From NCBI RefSeq assembly GCF_036826855.1, contig NZ_CP104578.1, forward strand, positions 1,364,001 through 1,428,000: a DNA stretch of 64,000 nucleotides. The letters are read 5' to 3'. Below are positions 8,055 through 16,951 of the stretch, piece by piece. This DNA comes from Streptomyces sp. SJL17-4. GTDB taxonomy: Bacteria > Actinomycetota > Actinomycetes > Streptomycetales > Streptomycetaceae. Each line of letters opens with the position of its first letter. Position 1 is the first letter of the stretch. The notes beneath the pieces were generated by a model. That model was not told the origin of the DNA and searched no databases. It was given only the letters and a program-made list of their open reading frames with translations. Position numbers and translations under genes: made by a program.

Positions 8055-11000
8055 TCATCGCAGGCCGTACGCCCGGATGATCTCGTTCTTCACGCTGAAG
8101 CCGCTGTCCGTCTCGGCGCTCGCGCGGAGAGAGACGAAGCCGCCGGGCTTCTTGGCCGTTCTGAACGGACCCGTCCAGTAGCCGTCGGTGCCCTTGGTCA
8201 GGGTCACCTTCTGCCAGGTGGAGCCGTCGTCGTACGAGACGTCCAGCTGCACCTTGGTGACGGTGCCCGGCACGGTGCCGAGGTTCATCGACACCGGCTT
8301 GAGGGCGATCTGCTGGTGTGCGTTGGCCTTGACGTCACCGTGCAGGTCCGTCTCCAGCTCGTAGTCAAGGTTCAGCACCGAGAACGGCTCGAAGAAGTCC
8401 GAGTCGACGGTGTCGGACATGAACGTCCACTCACTGTGAGTGCGCGTCGACAGCCGGAACACGTCCCCGGGCCGCTCCACGTCGAGGACGGCACGGTAGG
8501 GCAGGTTGCCCGCCGGTACCTCGACCCACTGCATGTCCCCGCCGACCGGGTTGTCGTGGATCAGCGTGTCGCCCTGGAATACCTGCAGATGGGACGGCGT
8601 CTCACCCCACGGCAGGAAGCCGCCGAGGCGCATGTTGTCGCTCGCGGATGCCCAGGCCTGCACGTTCCAGGTCATGTAGTTCTGCCAGCGGGAGTTGTAC
8701 ACGCCGAAGGACTCGCTCTGGGCGGGCCGGGTCGCCGGAGCGAACCAGTCCAGCCGGGTGGTGCTGCCCCGGGTGTACGTGTTGTCGCCCGACACCATCA
8801 CCCACGGGAGGCCTCCATCGATGCCCTGCGCGTGGAACTCCCTCCAGACCTGGCCCGGGGTGACCCATTCGGTCCGGGTGCCCGGGTGCCACTCGAGCTC
8901 GGGGAAGTTGAACGACGGGCTGAGGGTGAAGTCGGAACGGTATCCTTCCGCCAACTTGCCTTCGGTGGCCGAGTAGTAGCGGGCGTCGATCCGGGCGAGG
9001 TCGTCCTGGGTCGGCTTGTAGACCAGAGCCCGGTCCGGCACCCGGCCGGGGTAGTCCCGGGTCAGGTCGTAGACGAACGGCGTGTGCTCGGTCTGCTTGA
9101 CGGTCAGCTTCAGCATGCCGGCCTTGGCCATCGAGATGAGGGCCTTGCCCGCGTCGCGGTGCACGGTGGCGACCGGGATGGTCGACTCGCCGACGTACTC
9201 CATCAGGGCGCCGACACCGTCGTTGACCACGATCAGTGCCGTGGCACCGGCCGCTACCGCGGCCGCGGTGCGTTCCTGAGGCGAGACCTCGTCTCTGCGC
9301 TCGACGACAACGACCTTGCCCTTGGCCTGGACCTTCTGGTACTCGGCCGCCGCTCCGCTGCCCGCGAAGACGGCGTCCAGCCTGTCGGTGGCGGTGTCCA
9401 GGGCGCTGCCCGCCTGCACCAGCGTCTCGAAGCGCAGCCGGCCGTCCGGCGTGCTCAGGCCGAGTTGCGGCTCGCCCTTGCGCCAGCGGGTGATCAGCAT
9501 GAAATCGCCCTGCTTCATGGGCTCCGTCGGTGCGACGTAGACGTCGTCGTACGTCGGCGGCAGCACGTACGCGCTGCGGTAGTCCATGTACGCGTCGAGG
9601 CCCGAGTAGTGGACGTTGAAGTCGACCTTGCGCTGGTGGTCCTCGGTGCGCTGCGGCGCCTCGGTCTGCAGCAGACGTGCCTTGCTCGCGTCCAGCACCA
9701 CGTCCGCGGAGCCGCCCTTGAGGACGGTCTCCGGGTCGACCAGCACGGCCACACCCGACCGGTCCGCCTTCTCACCGGCCACGTCGAGGTACGCCGCGAC
9801 GGTGTACAGGCCGGGGGGCATGCGCATGGTGGTCGAGCCGTCGACGTAGACCGACCACGGCCAGAAGTCACCGGCCAGGTTGATCGTGACCGACCCGGCG
9901 GCCGGCTTTCCGTCGCGGCCGACCAGCTTGATGTTCAGGTCGTAGCGCTCCTCCTCCTTGAGGAGCGCGACCGATGTGCGGGTCACCGGCTGCCCCGTGG
10001 CCGCATCGGTGGCGATCACGTAGCCGGCGTGCCGGCCGACGGAGGCGGTCTGCGGGTCACCGGTCACCGGGACGGCGGCGGTGCCGCCCGCCGGGACGGT
10101 CACCGTGGGGGCGCCCAGCGTGAACGGGCCGTCGGCGTCGGTCAGCGCCAGGTTGAGCGTGACGTCGGCGGAACCCGTGTTGGTGAAGGTCATGTCCTTG
10201 GTGACGGGGACGTCGCTCGACTGGTGCGGCCATGTGTAATTGCCGAAGAAGAGCGGTCCGGTGCTGCGGACCGTGGTGCGCACGGCGGCGGCGACGTCGA
10301 GGCGACCAGTGCCGACCTCGTACGGCGAGTACCCGTCGGCCAGGCCCTTCGCGGTGCTCATCAGGTGTTCCTTGAGCTGCGCGCCGGTCCAGTCCGGGTG
10401 CCGCTGTGCCAGGATCGCCGCAGCGCCGACCACGTGCGGGGTGGCCATCGAGGTGCCGCTGATGGTGCGGTAGAGACCCTCACCGCCGTCGGTCATCTCC
10501 TGCGAGCGAGCTGCGGTGATGGCAACGCCGGGCGCCGCGATATCGGGCTTCATGGCGCCGGAGTAGGCGAGCGGGCCGGTACTGGAGAAGGACGCGAGCC
10601 GGTCCTCTTTGTCCGTGGCGGCCACGGTCAGCGCCGAGGCGGCGGCACCCGGGGAGGAGATGCTCTCCGGGCCCGCGTTGCCGGCGGCTATGACGAACAG
10701 CGTGCCGTACTGCGCGGACAGCGCGTCGACCGTCTGCGACATCGGGTCGCTGCCGTCCGTCGGGTAGGAGTCACCGAGGCTCATGTTGACGACGTCCGCG
10801 CCCGATTCGGCGGCCCACTGCATGCCGGCCATGACCCAGGAGTCCTGGCCGTAGCCCTCCGCGCCGCCGAGCACCTTGCCGACGAACAGGTCGGCTCCGG
10901 GTGCGACGCCCTTGTTGTCGCCTCCGGAAGCGGAGCCCGAACCGACGATCGTCCCGGCCACGTGCGAGCCGTGCCCGTTGACGTCGGTGACGGCCTCACC

Positions 11001-11789
11001 CGGCACGAAGCTGGCCGTGCCGTCGATCAGGCCGGCGAAGTCGGGGTGGTTGACGTCGATGCCGGTATCGAGCACCGCGACCTTGACGCCTTTGCCGGTG
11101 TAGCCGGCCGCCCAGGCCTCGGGCGCGCCGATCAGCGGCACGCTCTCCTTCAGGCTGGCCTTGACCCGGCCGTCGAGCCACAGCTTCGCCATACCCGCGC
11201 CCAGCGTCGCGCTGTCCTGTGGCGCCACCGTGGTCCAGAAGGTGCGGGCCTGCCGCTTCTCGGTGCTGAGCGCCGCGCCGCGGATGCTCTTGAGGTCGCG
11301 GGTCAGCCTGCTGCCCCGGGGAGCCGTCGGCGGGCCGGCCGCGCGGGACTTCGCATGGGTGTACGTCGCGATCAACGGCACCGCGGCCGACTTCGCGTCG
11401 TCGTAGCCCATCTCGATCAGATCGGTGACGTTGAACAGCCGCCGGTCCAGCTTGTCCGTGCCCAGCAGCGGCGCTGCCTCGTCCGGGATGACGAACAAGT
11501 CGCCCTTGATCTGCTGAACTTTCACGCCACCGACGGCGCTGTCCGGCCGGTCGACGTCGGCCGTCTGCTTGCCGTCGGCCATCGTGGTGACCGTGACGAT
11601 GTCGCCGGTGACCAGGGTGACCTTGTGGGTCGCCGAGGGCTTGGCGGAGGCGGTGGGTTTGCTCGGAGCGGCTTGTGCGGGGGCGTGCAGGACTGCGAGT
11701 GCCGACGCCACGAGGGGCACCACAGTGGCGGCCGAGATCAGCTGCCACCGCCCGCGCCGGAAGGCGGATGCATGAGAGGGCGAGTACAT
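8055..11789 (-). CDS. Secreted S8 (subtilisin-like) serine peptidase with PA domain
   Basis: 1244 residues. Residues 1-41 look like a signal peptide (basic RRGRWQ, hydrophobic core, APAQA). A propeptide region with HKVTLVTGDIVTVTT follows; this motif is typical of large Streptomyces subtilases. The catalytic triad is intact: Asp241 (VAVLDTGIDVNHPD), His273 (NGHGSHVAGT) and Ser447 (SGTSMATPHV), with oxyanion Asn371 (AAGNAGP). A protease-associated insertion with VVVVERRDEVSP and TALIVVNDGVG comes later. The remaining C-terminal half is probably beta-rich and adhesive. It acts outside the cell on proteins. It is monocistronic, with a terminator after the gene, and is divergent from the 12.1-kb operon. 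Start MYSPSHASAF is plausible. Confidence 0.95.
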   Translation of the reverse strand: MYSPSHASAFRRGRWQLISAATVVPLVASALAVLHAPAQAAPSKPTASAKPSATHKVTLVTGDIVTVTTMADGKQTADVDRPDSAVGGVKVQQIKGDLFVIPDEAAPLLGTDKLDRRLFNVTDLIEMGYDDAKSAAVPLIATYTHAKSRAAGPPTAPRGSRLTRDLKSIRGAALSTEKRQARTFWTTVAPQDSATLGAGMAKLWLDGRVKASLKESVPLIGAPEAWAAGYTGKGVKVAVLDTGIDVNHPDFAGLIDGTASFVPGEAVTDVNGHGSHVAGTIVGSGSASGGDNKGVAPGADLFVGKVLGGAEGYGQDSWVMAGMQWAAESGADVVNMSLGDSYPTDGSDPMSQTVDALSAQYGTLFVIAAGNAGPESISSPGAAASALTVAATDKEDRLASFSSTGPLAYSGAMKPDIAAPGVAITAARSQEMTDGGEGLYRTISGTSMATPHVVGAAAILAQRHPDWTGAQLKEHLMSTAKGLADGYSPYEVGTGRLDVAAAVRTTVRSTGPLFFGNYTWPHQSSDVPVTKDMTFTNTGSADVTLNLALTDADGPFTLGAPTVTVPAGGTAAVPVTGDPQTASVGRHAGYVIATDAATGQPVTRTSVALLKEEERYDLNIKLVGRDGKPAAGSVTINLAGDFWPWSVYVDGSTTMRMPPGLYTVAAYLDVAGEKADRSGVAVLVDPETVLKGGSADVVLDASKARLLQTEAPQRTEDHQRKVDFNVHYSGLDAYMDYRSAYVLPPTYDDVYVAPTEPMKQGDFMLITRWRKGEPQLGLSTPDGRLRFETLVQAGSALDTATDRLDAVFAGSGAAAEYQKVQAKGKVVVVERRDEVSPQERTAAAVAAGATALIVVNDGVGALMEYVGESTIPVATVHRDAGKALISMAKAGMLKLTVKQTEHTPFVYDLTRDYPGRVPDRALVYKPTQDDLARIDARYYSATEGKLAEGYRSDFTLSPSFNFPELEWHPGTRTEWVTPGQVWREFHAQGIDGGLPWVMVSGDNTYTRGSTTRLDWFAPATRPAQSESFGVYNSRWQNYMTWNVQAWASASDNMRLGGFLPWGETPSHLQVFQGDTLIHDNPVGGDMQWVEVPAGNLPYRAVLDVERPGDVFRLSTRTHSEWTFMSDTVDSDFFEPFSVLNLDYELETDLHGDVKANAHQQIALKPVSMNLGTVPGTVTKVQLDVSYDDGSTWQKVTLTKGTDGYWTGPFRTAKKPGGFVSLRASAETDSGFSVKNEIIRAYGLR

Positions 11790-12163
11790 GCCATGGGTCT
11801 ATCGACCGGTGAACGTCGTCGTGAAGGCCTCATGACGGCAAGTCCTCGCCATGGCAAATGTTTGTCAGCCGTGAACCCCGCGATTTCGGGCGCAAAGGCA
11901 CCGTACCGAGACGCAAGGTTCGGCGGCCCGTCCGCTCCCTGCCACATGGTTCGGTCCACGAGCCCGGTGAAGATGGTGCGGTGCGGGCCGCGTGCCGCTG
12001 CCGGGGTGGAGGTGGCTCTCCCGCCGCAGTGAATGGCGGCGCGCTGCGACCCTTCCCGTTCGGCCGACGTGCGCCCGGGACCGACGGGGGTCAGATTGGA
12101 GGTATCCGATCCACCGGACGGCCGGTCTCGGCGGGCAGCCCGGACGAGATGGAGGAGCCTGAC
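11790..12163. promoter_or_regulatory. Divergent promoter region between subtilase and DUF7144 operon
   Basis: 374 bp between two divergent genes. It must contain the protease promoter (minus strand) and that of the 12.1-kb operon (plus strand). GGAGGAG at 12151-12157 is the ribosome site of the rightward gene. The open frame that runs through it on the + strand lacks its own ribosome site and has atypical composition, so I do not call it coding. No clear operator was seen. Confidence 0.45.
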
Positions 12164-12577
12164 ATGACGACCCACGTGGGTGCACCCGGTCGGCGGGACG
12201 AATCGCACGCCAGCGGTTGGCTGGTGTTCGCCGCCGTCATCATGGTCTTCAGCGGCATCATGACGCTGCTCGGGGGCATTTCGGCCATAGCCAAGGACGA
12301 CGTCTTCCTGGCCACTCGTAACTATGTCTACGAGCTCGACCTCACCGGCTGGGGGTGGATCCACCTCATCATGGGCATTCTGATCGTGCTCACCGGCGTA
12401 GCCCTGTTCACCGGTGCCACATGGGCCAGGGTCGTCGGCGTGGGGCTGGCCGGTCTCAGCATGATCGCCAACTTCATGTGGCTCCCTTACACGCCCTGGT
12501 GGGCGGTGCTGCTCATCGCCATCGACGCCCTGGTCATCTGGGGGTTGTGCGTCGCACCCCGACCGATCAGGGACTGA
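12164..12577 (+). CDS. DUF7144-like four-helix membrane protein
   Basis: 137 residues from the ATG at 12164, placed 6 bases after GGAGGAG. After a short polar N-terminus there are four hydrophobic segments (about residues 18-42, 65-85, 90-108 and 112-130), with YVYELDLTGWGWIHLIMG between the first two. This matches the small DUF7144-type membrane family common in Streptomyces; its function is unknown. It opens the same-strand block that continues with the gluconokinase fusion 18 bp later. Not informative about pathway by itself. Confidence 0.85.
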   Translation: MTTHVGAPGRRDESHASGWLVFAAVIMVFSGIMTLLGGISAIAKDDVFLATRNYVYELDLTGWGWIHLIMGILIVLTGVALFTGATWARVVGVGLAGLSMIANFMWLPYTPWWAVLLIAIDALVIWGLCVAPRPIRD

Positions 12578-12595
12578 CGGTCGGGACCGGCGCCC

Positions 12596-14119
12596 ATGGC
12601 ACACGGAACAACGACCGGGGAGCCTCCGCAGCTGCTGCTCGTCGTCGGCGTCGCCGGGTCCGGCAAGTCGACGGTGGGGCGCCTCCTCGCCGATCGACTG
12701 GGCTGGGTGTACCGGGATGCGGACGAGTTCCACTCCGAGGCAAACCGATCCAAGATGGGCGCCGGTCACGCCCTCACGGACAGCGACCGGGCACCGTGGC
12801 TCGAAGCCATCGGGGAGTGGATGGACGGGATGATCTCGGCCCGTCAGCAGGCCGTCGTGACCTGCTCCGCGCTCAAGCGTGGCTACCGGGACACGTTGAT
12901 GGCAGGGCGTCCGCACGTTCTTCTGGTGTACCTGCACGGCTCGCGCGAACTGTTGGGCTCCCGGCTGGCCGCGCGGCACGGTCACTTCTTCCCGGCAGAC
13001 CTGCTGGACAGCCAGCTCGCCGACCTCCAGGAGCCGGAGACCGACGAACACCCGTTGGTGGTGGAGATCGACCAGCCTCCGGAGGCCATCGTCACGGCGG
13101 TGCTCTCCCTGATGCGCCGGGACTCCGCCGCACGTCAACCGGCCGGTTCGGACTCGGAGCGCGCGGTCCACGGCGCGTTCGCCGGCCCTTCCGAATCCCC
13201 CAGCCCCACGGGCGTGTCGTGGCGGTTGGTCCGTGGGGAACAGAGGGCGGTCGTGGTCCAGCTGGGCGGGGCCCTGCGCGACTACGTCGTGAACGGACGA
13301 CCGCTGCTCGACGGGTTCTCCGCCGGGTCCGCCATCACGGGCGGGAGGGGGCAACTACTCCTCCCCTGGCCGAACCGTGTGGGAGGCGGACGCTATGGCT
13401 TCGGCGGCAGGAGCCTGCAACTCCCCCTGACCGAGGTCGAGAAGAACAACGCGATCCACGGCCTGCTCCGCTGGGCCCTGTGGAAGCCGCTCGCCCGCAC
13501 CGACGACGCGGTGGTGCTCGGGACGACGCTCTGTCCACAGCCCGGATATCCGTTCCTCCTCGACGTCCGTGTCGAGTACCGGCTGGGGCCCGAAGGGCTC
13601 ACGACGGCGGTCCACGCCACCAACACCGGTACGGAGTCCGCGCCGTACGGTGTGGGGCAGCATCCCTATCTGACGGTCGGCACCGACCTCGTCGACAGCG
13701 CCCTCCTGACCGTTCCCGCCCGGTATCTCCTGCGTACCGACGACATGGGTCTGCCCGTCGGCCGTGCCCCCGTGGACGGCGGCCCGTATGACTTCCGCGC
13801 CGCCCGCCCCATCGGCGATCTGCGACTGGACACCGCCTTCACCGGGCTCGACCGCGGCCCCGACGGCCGGGCCGTCGTGAGGCTGGCGCATCCTTCCGGG
13901 CTCCGCGGTATCGATCTGTGGCTCGGCGAAGGCACCCGCTACGTACAGGTGTACACGGGTGACACCCTCGCCGAGCCCGAACGGCGGCGGCAGGGAGTCG
14001 CCGTGGAGGCGATGTCCTGTCCGCCGGACGCCTTTCGCAGCGGCACGGATCTCACGGTCCTGGAGCCGGGCGCGACGCACGTGCTCCGATGGGGCCTGAA
14101 CCCCTGGGGATACTCGTGA
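12596..14119 (+). CDS. Gluconokinase fused to aldose 1-epimerase
   Basis: 507 residues in two parts. Residues ~10-175 are a GntK-type gluconokinase: Walker A GVAGSGKST (18-26), DADEFHSEANRSKM, and TCSALKRGYRDTL, ending near LVVEIDQPPEAIV. This part phosphorylates gluconate to 6-phosphogluconate. A linker (~180-205) leads to a mutarotase fold of about 300 residues: LLLPWPNRVGGGRYGF, NNAIHGLLRWALW with the conserved His, and GVGQHPYLTVG with the second His, ending VEAMSCPPDAFRSG. This part interconverts sugar anomers. Each half has near-normal length and its key residues, so both are probably active. The gene stops within the GTGA start of the next gene, so the two are translationally coupled. 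The fusion is unusual. Confidence 0.93.
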   Translation: MAHGTTTGEPPQLLLVVGVAGSGKSTVGRLLADRLGWVYRDADEFHSEANRSKMGAGHALTDSDRAPWLEAIGEWMDGMISARQQAVVTCSALKRGYRDTLMAGRPHVLLVYLHGSRELLGSRLAARHGHFFPADLLDSQLADLQEPETDEHPLVVEIDQPPEAIVTAVLSLMRRDSAARQPAGSDSERAVHGAFAGPSESPSPTGVSWRLVRGEQRAVVVQLGGALRDYVVNGRPLLDGFSAGSAITGGRGQLLLPWPNRVGGGRYGFGGRSLQLPLTEVEKNNAIHGLLRWALWKPLARTDDAVVLGTTLCPQPGYPFLLDVRVEYRLGPEGLTTAVHATNTGTESAPYGVGQHPYLTVGTDLVDSALLTVPARYLLRTDDMGLPVGRAPVDGGPYDFRAARPIGDLRLDTAFTGLDRGPDGRAVVRLAHPSGLRGIDLWLGEGTRYVQVYTGDTLAEPERRRQGVAVEAMSCPPDAFRSGTDLTVLEPGATHVLRWGLNPWGYS

Positions 14120-15072
14120 CACCGGCCATGGAGCCCCCGGCGGCTCCCGGCATGACCGCGCACGCCTTCCGGACGCTCTACGAACGTCTACGGAGCCAGG
14201 CGGCGGCGCAGCCGACGGCGAACGGCCGGTGCGGAGCACTGCGCCATCTGACCCCTGAGCGGGTGGCGGCTGCCGCCGCCGAAGTCCGCCTCGGACGCAC
14301 GGTGTCGCTGTCGGCCCCGATCGAGACCGAGCCGGGACCCGACTCCCCCGAGCCCGCGACACACCGCATGACCGGGCCGGGTACGCGCGACCTCGGCTCG
14401 GCCGGGCTCCACTTCGCCACGGACAGCTTCGCCATGAACGTACACGGGGACGCGGACAGTCATCTCGACGCCCTCTGTCACGTGGTGTTCGACGGGGAGT
14501 TGTACGGCGGGGTGCCGGCGAGCACCGTGACGGCCGAGGGGGCCCGTTCGCTCTCCGTCGACCTGCTGGAGAACGGCATCGTCGGTCGGGGTGTACTGCT
14601 GGACGTCCCTCGGCTGCGGGGCGTGTCCTGGCTGGAACCGGGCGACCATGTGACCTCGGCCGACCTGGTGGCCGCAGAGGCCGCGCAGGGGGTGCACGTC
14701 GGTCCTGGTGACCTGCTGTTCGTCAGGGTGGGGCATCGCCTTCGTCGTAACGGACTCGGGCCGTGGAACGCGGCCATGGCGCGTGCGGGCCTTCACCCGA
14801 CCGCCCTCGAGTTCCTGGCAGAACGTGCGGTCTCGGTCCTGGGTGGAGACGGCAACAACGACACCGCCCCCAGCGCGGTGGAGGGCATCGCCTTCCCCGT
14901 ACACGTCCTGGCCGTGCAGGCCATGGGCATCCACCTCATGGACTACCTGCGGTTCGAGGACCTTGCCGCGGTCTGCGTGGGGGCAGGGCGCTGGAGCTTC
15001 CTGTGCGTGGTCGCTCCGTTGCGGTTGCCCGGAGCCACGGGCTCGCCGGTGAACCCGATCGCACTGCTATGA
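14116..15072 (+). CDS. Cyclase-family (kynurenine formamidase-like) metal-dependent hydrolase
   Basis: 318 residues from the GTG at 14116, which overlaps the previous stop (GTGA) and has GGGGA five bases upstream. The family motif HxxxDxxxH is present as HGDADSHLDALCHVVF, the metal site. LEPGDHVTSADL, GPGDLLFVRVGH and HVLAVQAMGIHLMDYL are typical of the cyclase fold (PF04199). Members hydrolyse amides, esters or lactones, including N-formylkynurenine. In this sugar-oxidation context a lactonase-like role (for example sugar lactone to acid) is a reasonable guess, unproven. It is coupled to the gluconokinase-epimerase gene. Confidence 0.88.
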   Translation: MTPAMEPPAAPGMTAHAFRTLYERLRSQAAAQPTANGRCGALRHLTPERVAAAAAEVRLGRTVSLSAPIETEPGPDSPEPATHRMTGPGTRDLGSAGLHFATDSFAMNVHGDADSHLDALCHVVFDGELYGGVPASTVTAEGARSLSVDLLENGIVGRGVLLDVPRLRGVSWLEPGDHVTSADLVAAEAAQGVHVGPGDLLFVRVGHRLRRNGLGPWNAAMARAGLHPTALEFLAERAVSVLGGDGNNDTAPSAVEGIAFPVHVLAVQAMGIHLMDYLRFEDLAAVCVGAGRWSFLCVVAPLRLPGATGSPVNPIALL

Positions 15073-15199
15073 CCAGGGGGTCCCCGGCCGCTGACCGCTC
15101 TCCGGTCGCCGTTCACACGGAGGGCGGATACGTTCGACGGGGTGGGACCGCTCGGCCCCCGCGCAGTGGGAAGACAGGGCCCGATGTCAGGTCAGGCCC

Positions 15200-16804
15200 G
15201 TGATCGCAAGGACGGTGGTCGTCGTGGGCGACGCCCCTCACTACGACGTCATCATCATCGGTACCGGCGCCGGCGGCGGCACCCTCGCCCATCGGCTCGC
15301 CCCGTCCGGCAAACGCGTCCTCCTCATCGAACGCGGGGGCCGTCTGCCGCGTGAGCGCGACAACTGGGACTCGACGGCCGTCTTCGTCAAGGGCAAGTAC
15401 CGGGCACCGGAGTTCTGGATCGACCGGGACGGGAACGAGTTCCCGCCGGAGGTCAACTACTACGTGGGGGGCAACACCAAGTTCTACGGTGCAGCCCTCT
15501 TCCGGCTGCGTCCCGAGGACTTCGGCGAACTCCGTCACCACGGCGGGCTGTCCCCCGCCTGGCCGATCGGGTACGAGGATCTGGAGCCGTACTACACCCA
15601 GGCCGAGCACCTCTATCTCGTCCACGGACGGCACGGCGAGGATCCCGGCGAGGGCCCCGTGAGCGCACAGTACGCACATCCGCCGGTCGAGCACGAGCCG
15701 CGCATCCAGCAGTTGAGCGACGACCTCGAGAAGCGTGGTCTGCACCCCTTCCACCTGCCGATCGGCGTCAACCTGCTTCAGGAGAACGGCGGTCGGGCCA
15801 CCCACTCCAGCGTCTGCATCCGATGCGACCGGGTGGACGGCTTTCCCTGTCTGGTGCGGGGCAAGTCCGACGCCGAAGTGATCTGCGTGGAGCCCGCCCT
15901 GGAGTACCCCAACGTCGACATGGTCACGAACACGCAGGTGTTCCGCCTGGAGACCGATGCGAGTGGACGCACTGTCAGCGCGGTCGTCGGCCGGCTCCCC
16001 GACGGCTCGGAGGTCCGGTTCACGGCGGATGTGGTGGTCGTCTCCTGTGGGGCGGTCAACTCCGCGGCGCTGCTGCTGGCCTCGGCGAACGAGCACCATC
16101 CCCGTGGCCTCGCCAACAGCTCCGACGTGGTCGGCCGCTTCTACATGCGGCACAACAACCTGGCCCTGATGGCGGTGTCGAAGGAGCCCAACGACACCGC
16201 GTTCCAGAAGACCCTGGCCTTGAACGACTGGTACCTCGGTGCGGACGACTGGGACTACCCTCTGGGCGGCATCCAGATGCTGGGGAAGTCGGACGCCGAG
16301 CAGATCCACGGTGAGGCCCCCAGGTGGGCCGGTGCGGTCACACCGGACATGCCATTCGAGGTGCTGGCACATCACGCCGTCGATTTCTGGCTGTGCGGTG
16401 AGGACCTCCCGCTGGCCGACAACCGGGTCACCCTCGACGGCGACGCACGTATCCATCTCGCTCTCGACGAGAAGAACAACGTCGAGGGCCTGAAGCGGCT
16501 GAGGCACAAGCTGCAGGGGATGCTCGGCCATCTGGGGATGCACGAGCACCACCTGCTGTCCCACAGCATCTATCTGCACAAGGGAATGCCGATCGGTGCG
16601 ACGGCCCATCAGGTCGGCACGGTTCGCTTCGGCAGCGACCCGGCCGCTTCCGCGCTGGACCTCAACTGCAAGGCCCACGACCTCGACAACCTGTACGTCG
16701 TGGACACGAGCTTCTTCCCGAGCATCGGCGCGGTCAACCCCTCCTTGACGGCCATCGCCAATGCCCTGCGGGTCGGAGACCACCTCCTGGCCCGGCTGAA
16801 CTGA
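15200..16804 (+). CDS. GMC-family FAD-dependent oxidoreductase
   Basis: 534 residues from GTG 15200; GTG at 15215 or 15224 are alternatives, and the latter sits 11 bases after AAGGA. The N-terminal FAD-binding Rossmann motif is VIIIGTGAGGGTLAHRL followed by VLLIERGG. A cysteine-rich segment, SSVCIRCDRVDGFPC, lies mid-protein. The C-terminus has the GMC signature (YVVDTSFFPSIGAVNPSLT, IANALRVGDHLL). GMC enzymes oxidise alcohols or sugars, passing electrons to O2 or quinones. With gluconokinase, a glucose-dehydrogenase-like SDR and cytochrome bd nearby, a sugar or polyol is the likely substrate. It has no signal peptide, so it is cytoplasmic or membrane-associated. Confidence 0.92.
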   Translation: MIARTVVVVGDAPHYDVIIIGTGAGGGTLAHRLAPSGKRVLLIERGGRLPRERDNWDSTAVFVKGKYRAPEFWIDRDGNEFPPEVNYYVGGNTKFYGAALFRLRPEDFGELRHHGGLSPAWPIGYEDLEPYYTQAEHLYLVHGRHGEDPGEGPVSAQYAHPPVEHEPRIQQLSDDLEKRGLHPFHLPIGVNLLQENGGRATHSSVCIRCDRVDGFPCLVRGKSDAEVICVEPALEYPNVDMVTNTQVFRLETDASGRTVSAVVGRLPDGSEVRFTADVVVVSCGAVNSAALLLASANEHHPRGLANSSDVVGRFYMRHNNLALMAVSKEPNDTAFQKTLALNDWYLGADDWDYPLGGIQMLGKSDAEQIHGEAPRWAGAVTPDMPFEVLAHHAVDFWLCGEDLPLADNRVTLDGDARIHLALDEKNNVEGLKRLRHKLQGMLGHLGMHEHHLLSHSIYLHKGMPIGATAHQVGTVRFGSDPAASALDLNCKAHDLDNLYVVDTSFFPSIGAVNPSLTAIANALRVGDHLLARLN

Positions 16805-16951
16805 GGCCGAGGCCCGCTGGCCCGACCGGGTGAAGATGGCCGACCCAACGGCCCAACGGTGCTGCTCCGGGCATGCCGCTCGCCCCGCCCGGTGATTGCG
16901 TGACTCCGCAGCCGGGCGGACCGGAGCCGCGCAGCCAGGAGGCAGAGCATC

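Noticed and set aside
8316..12032. A 1238-codon open frame antisense to the subtilase gene
   Set aside because: The minus-strand subtilase has a signal peptide and a full catalytic triad. The antisense product is low-complexity Arg/Gly/Val-rich with no domain; long antisense frames are expected at this GC content.
11858..12163. N-terminal extension of the DUF7144 gene by about 100 codons
   Set aside because: The ATG at 12164 has a strong GGAGGAG site and begins the conserved part. The upstream sequence is unlike a protein and lies in the divergent promoter region.
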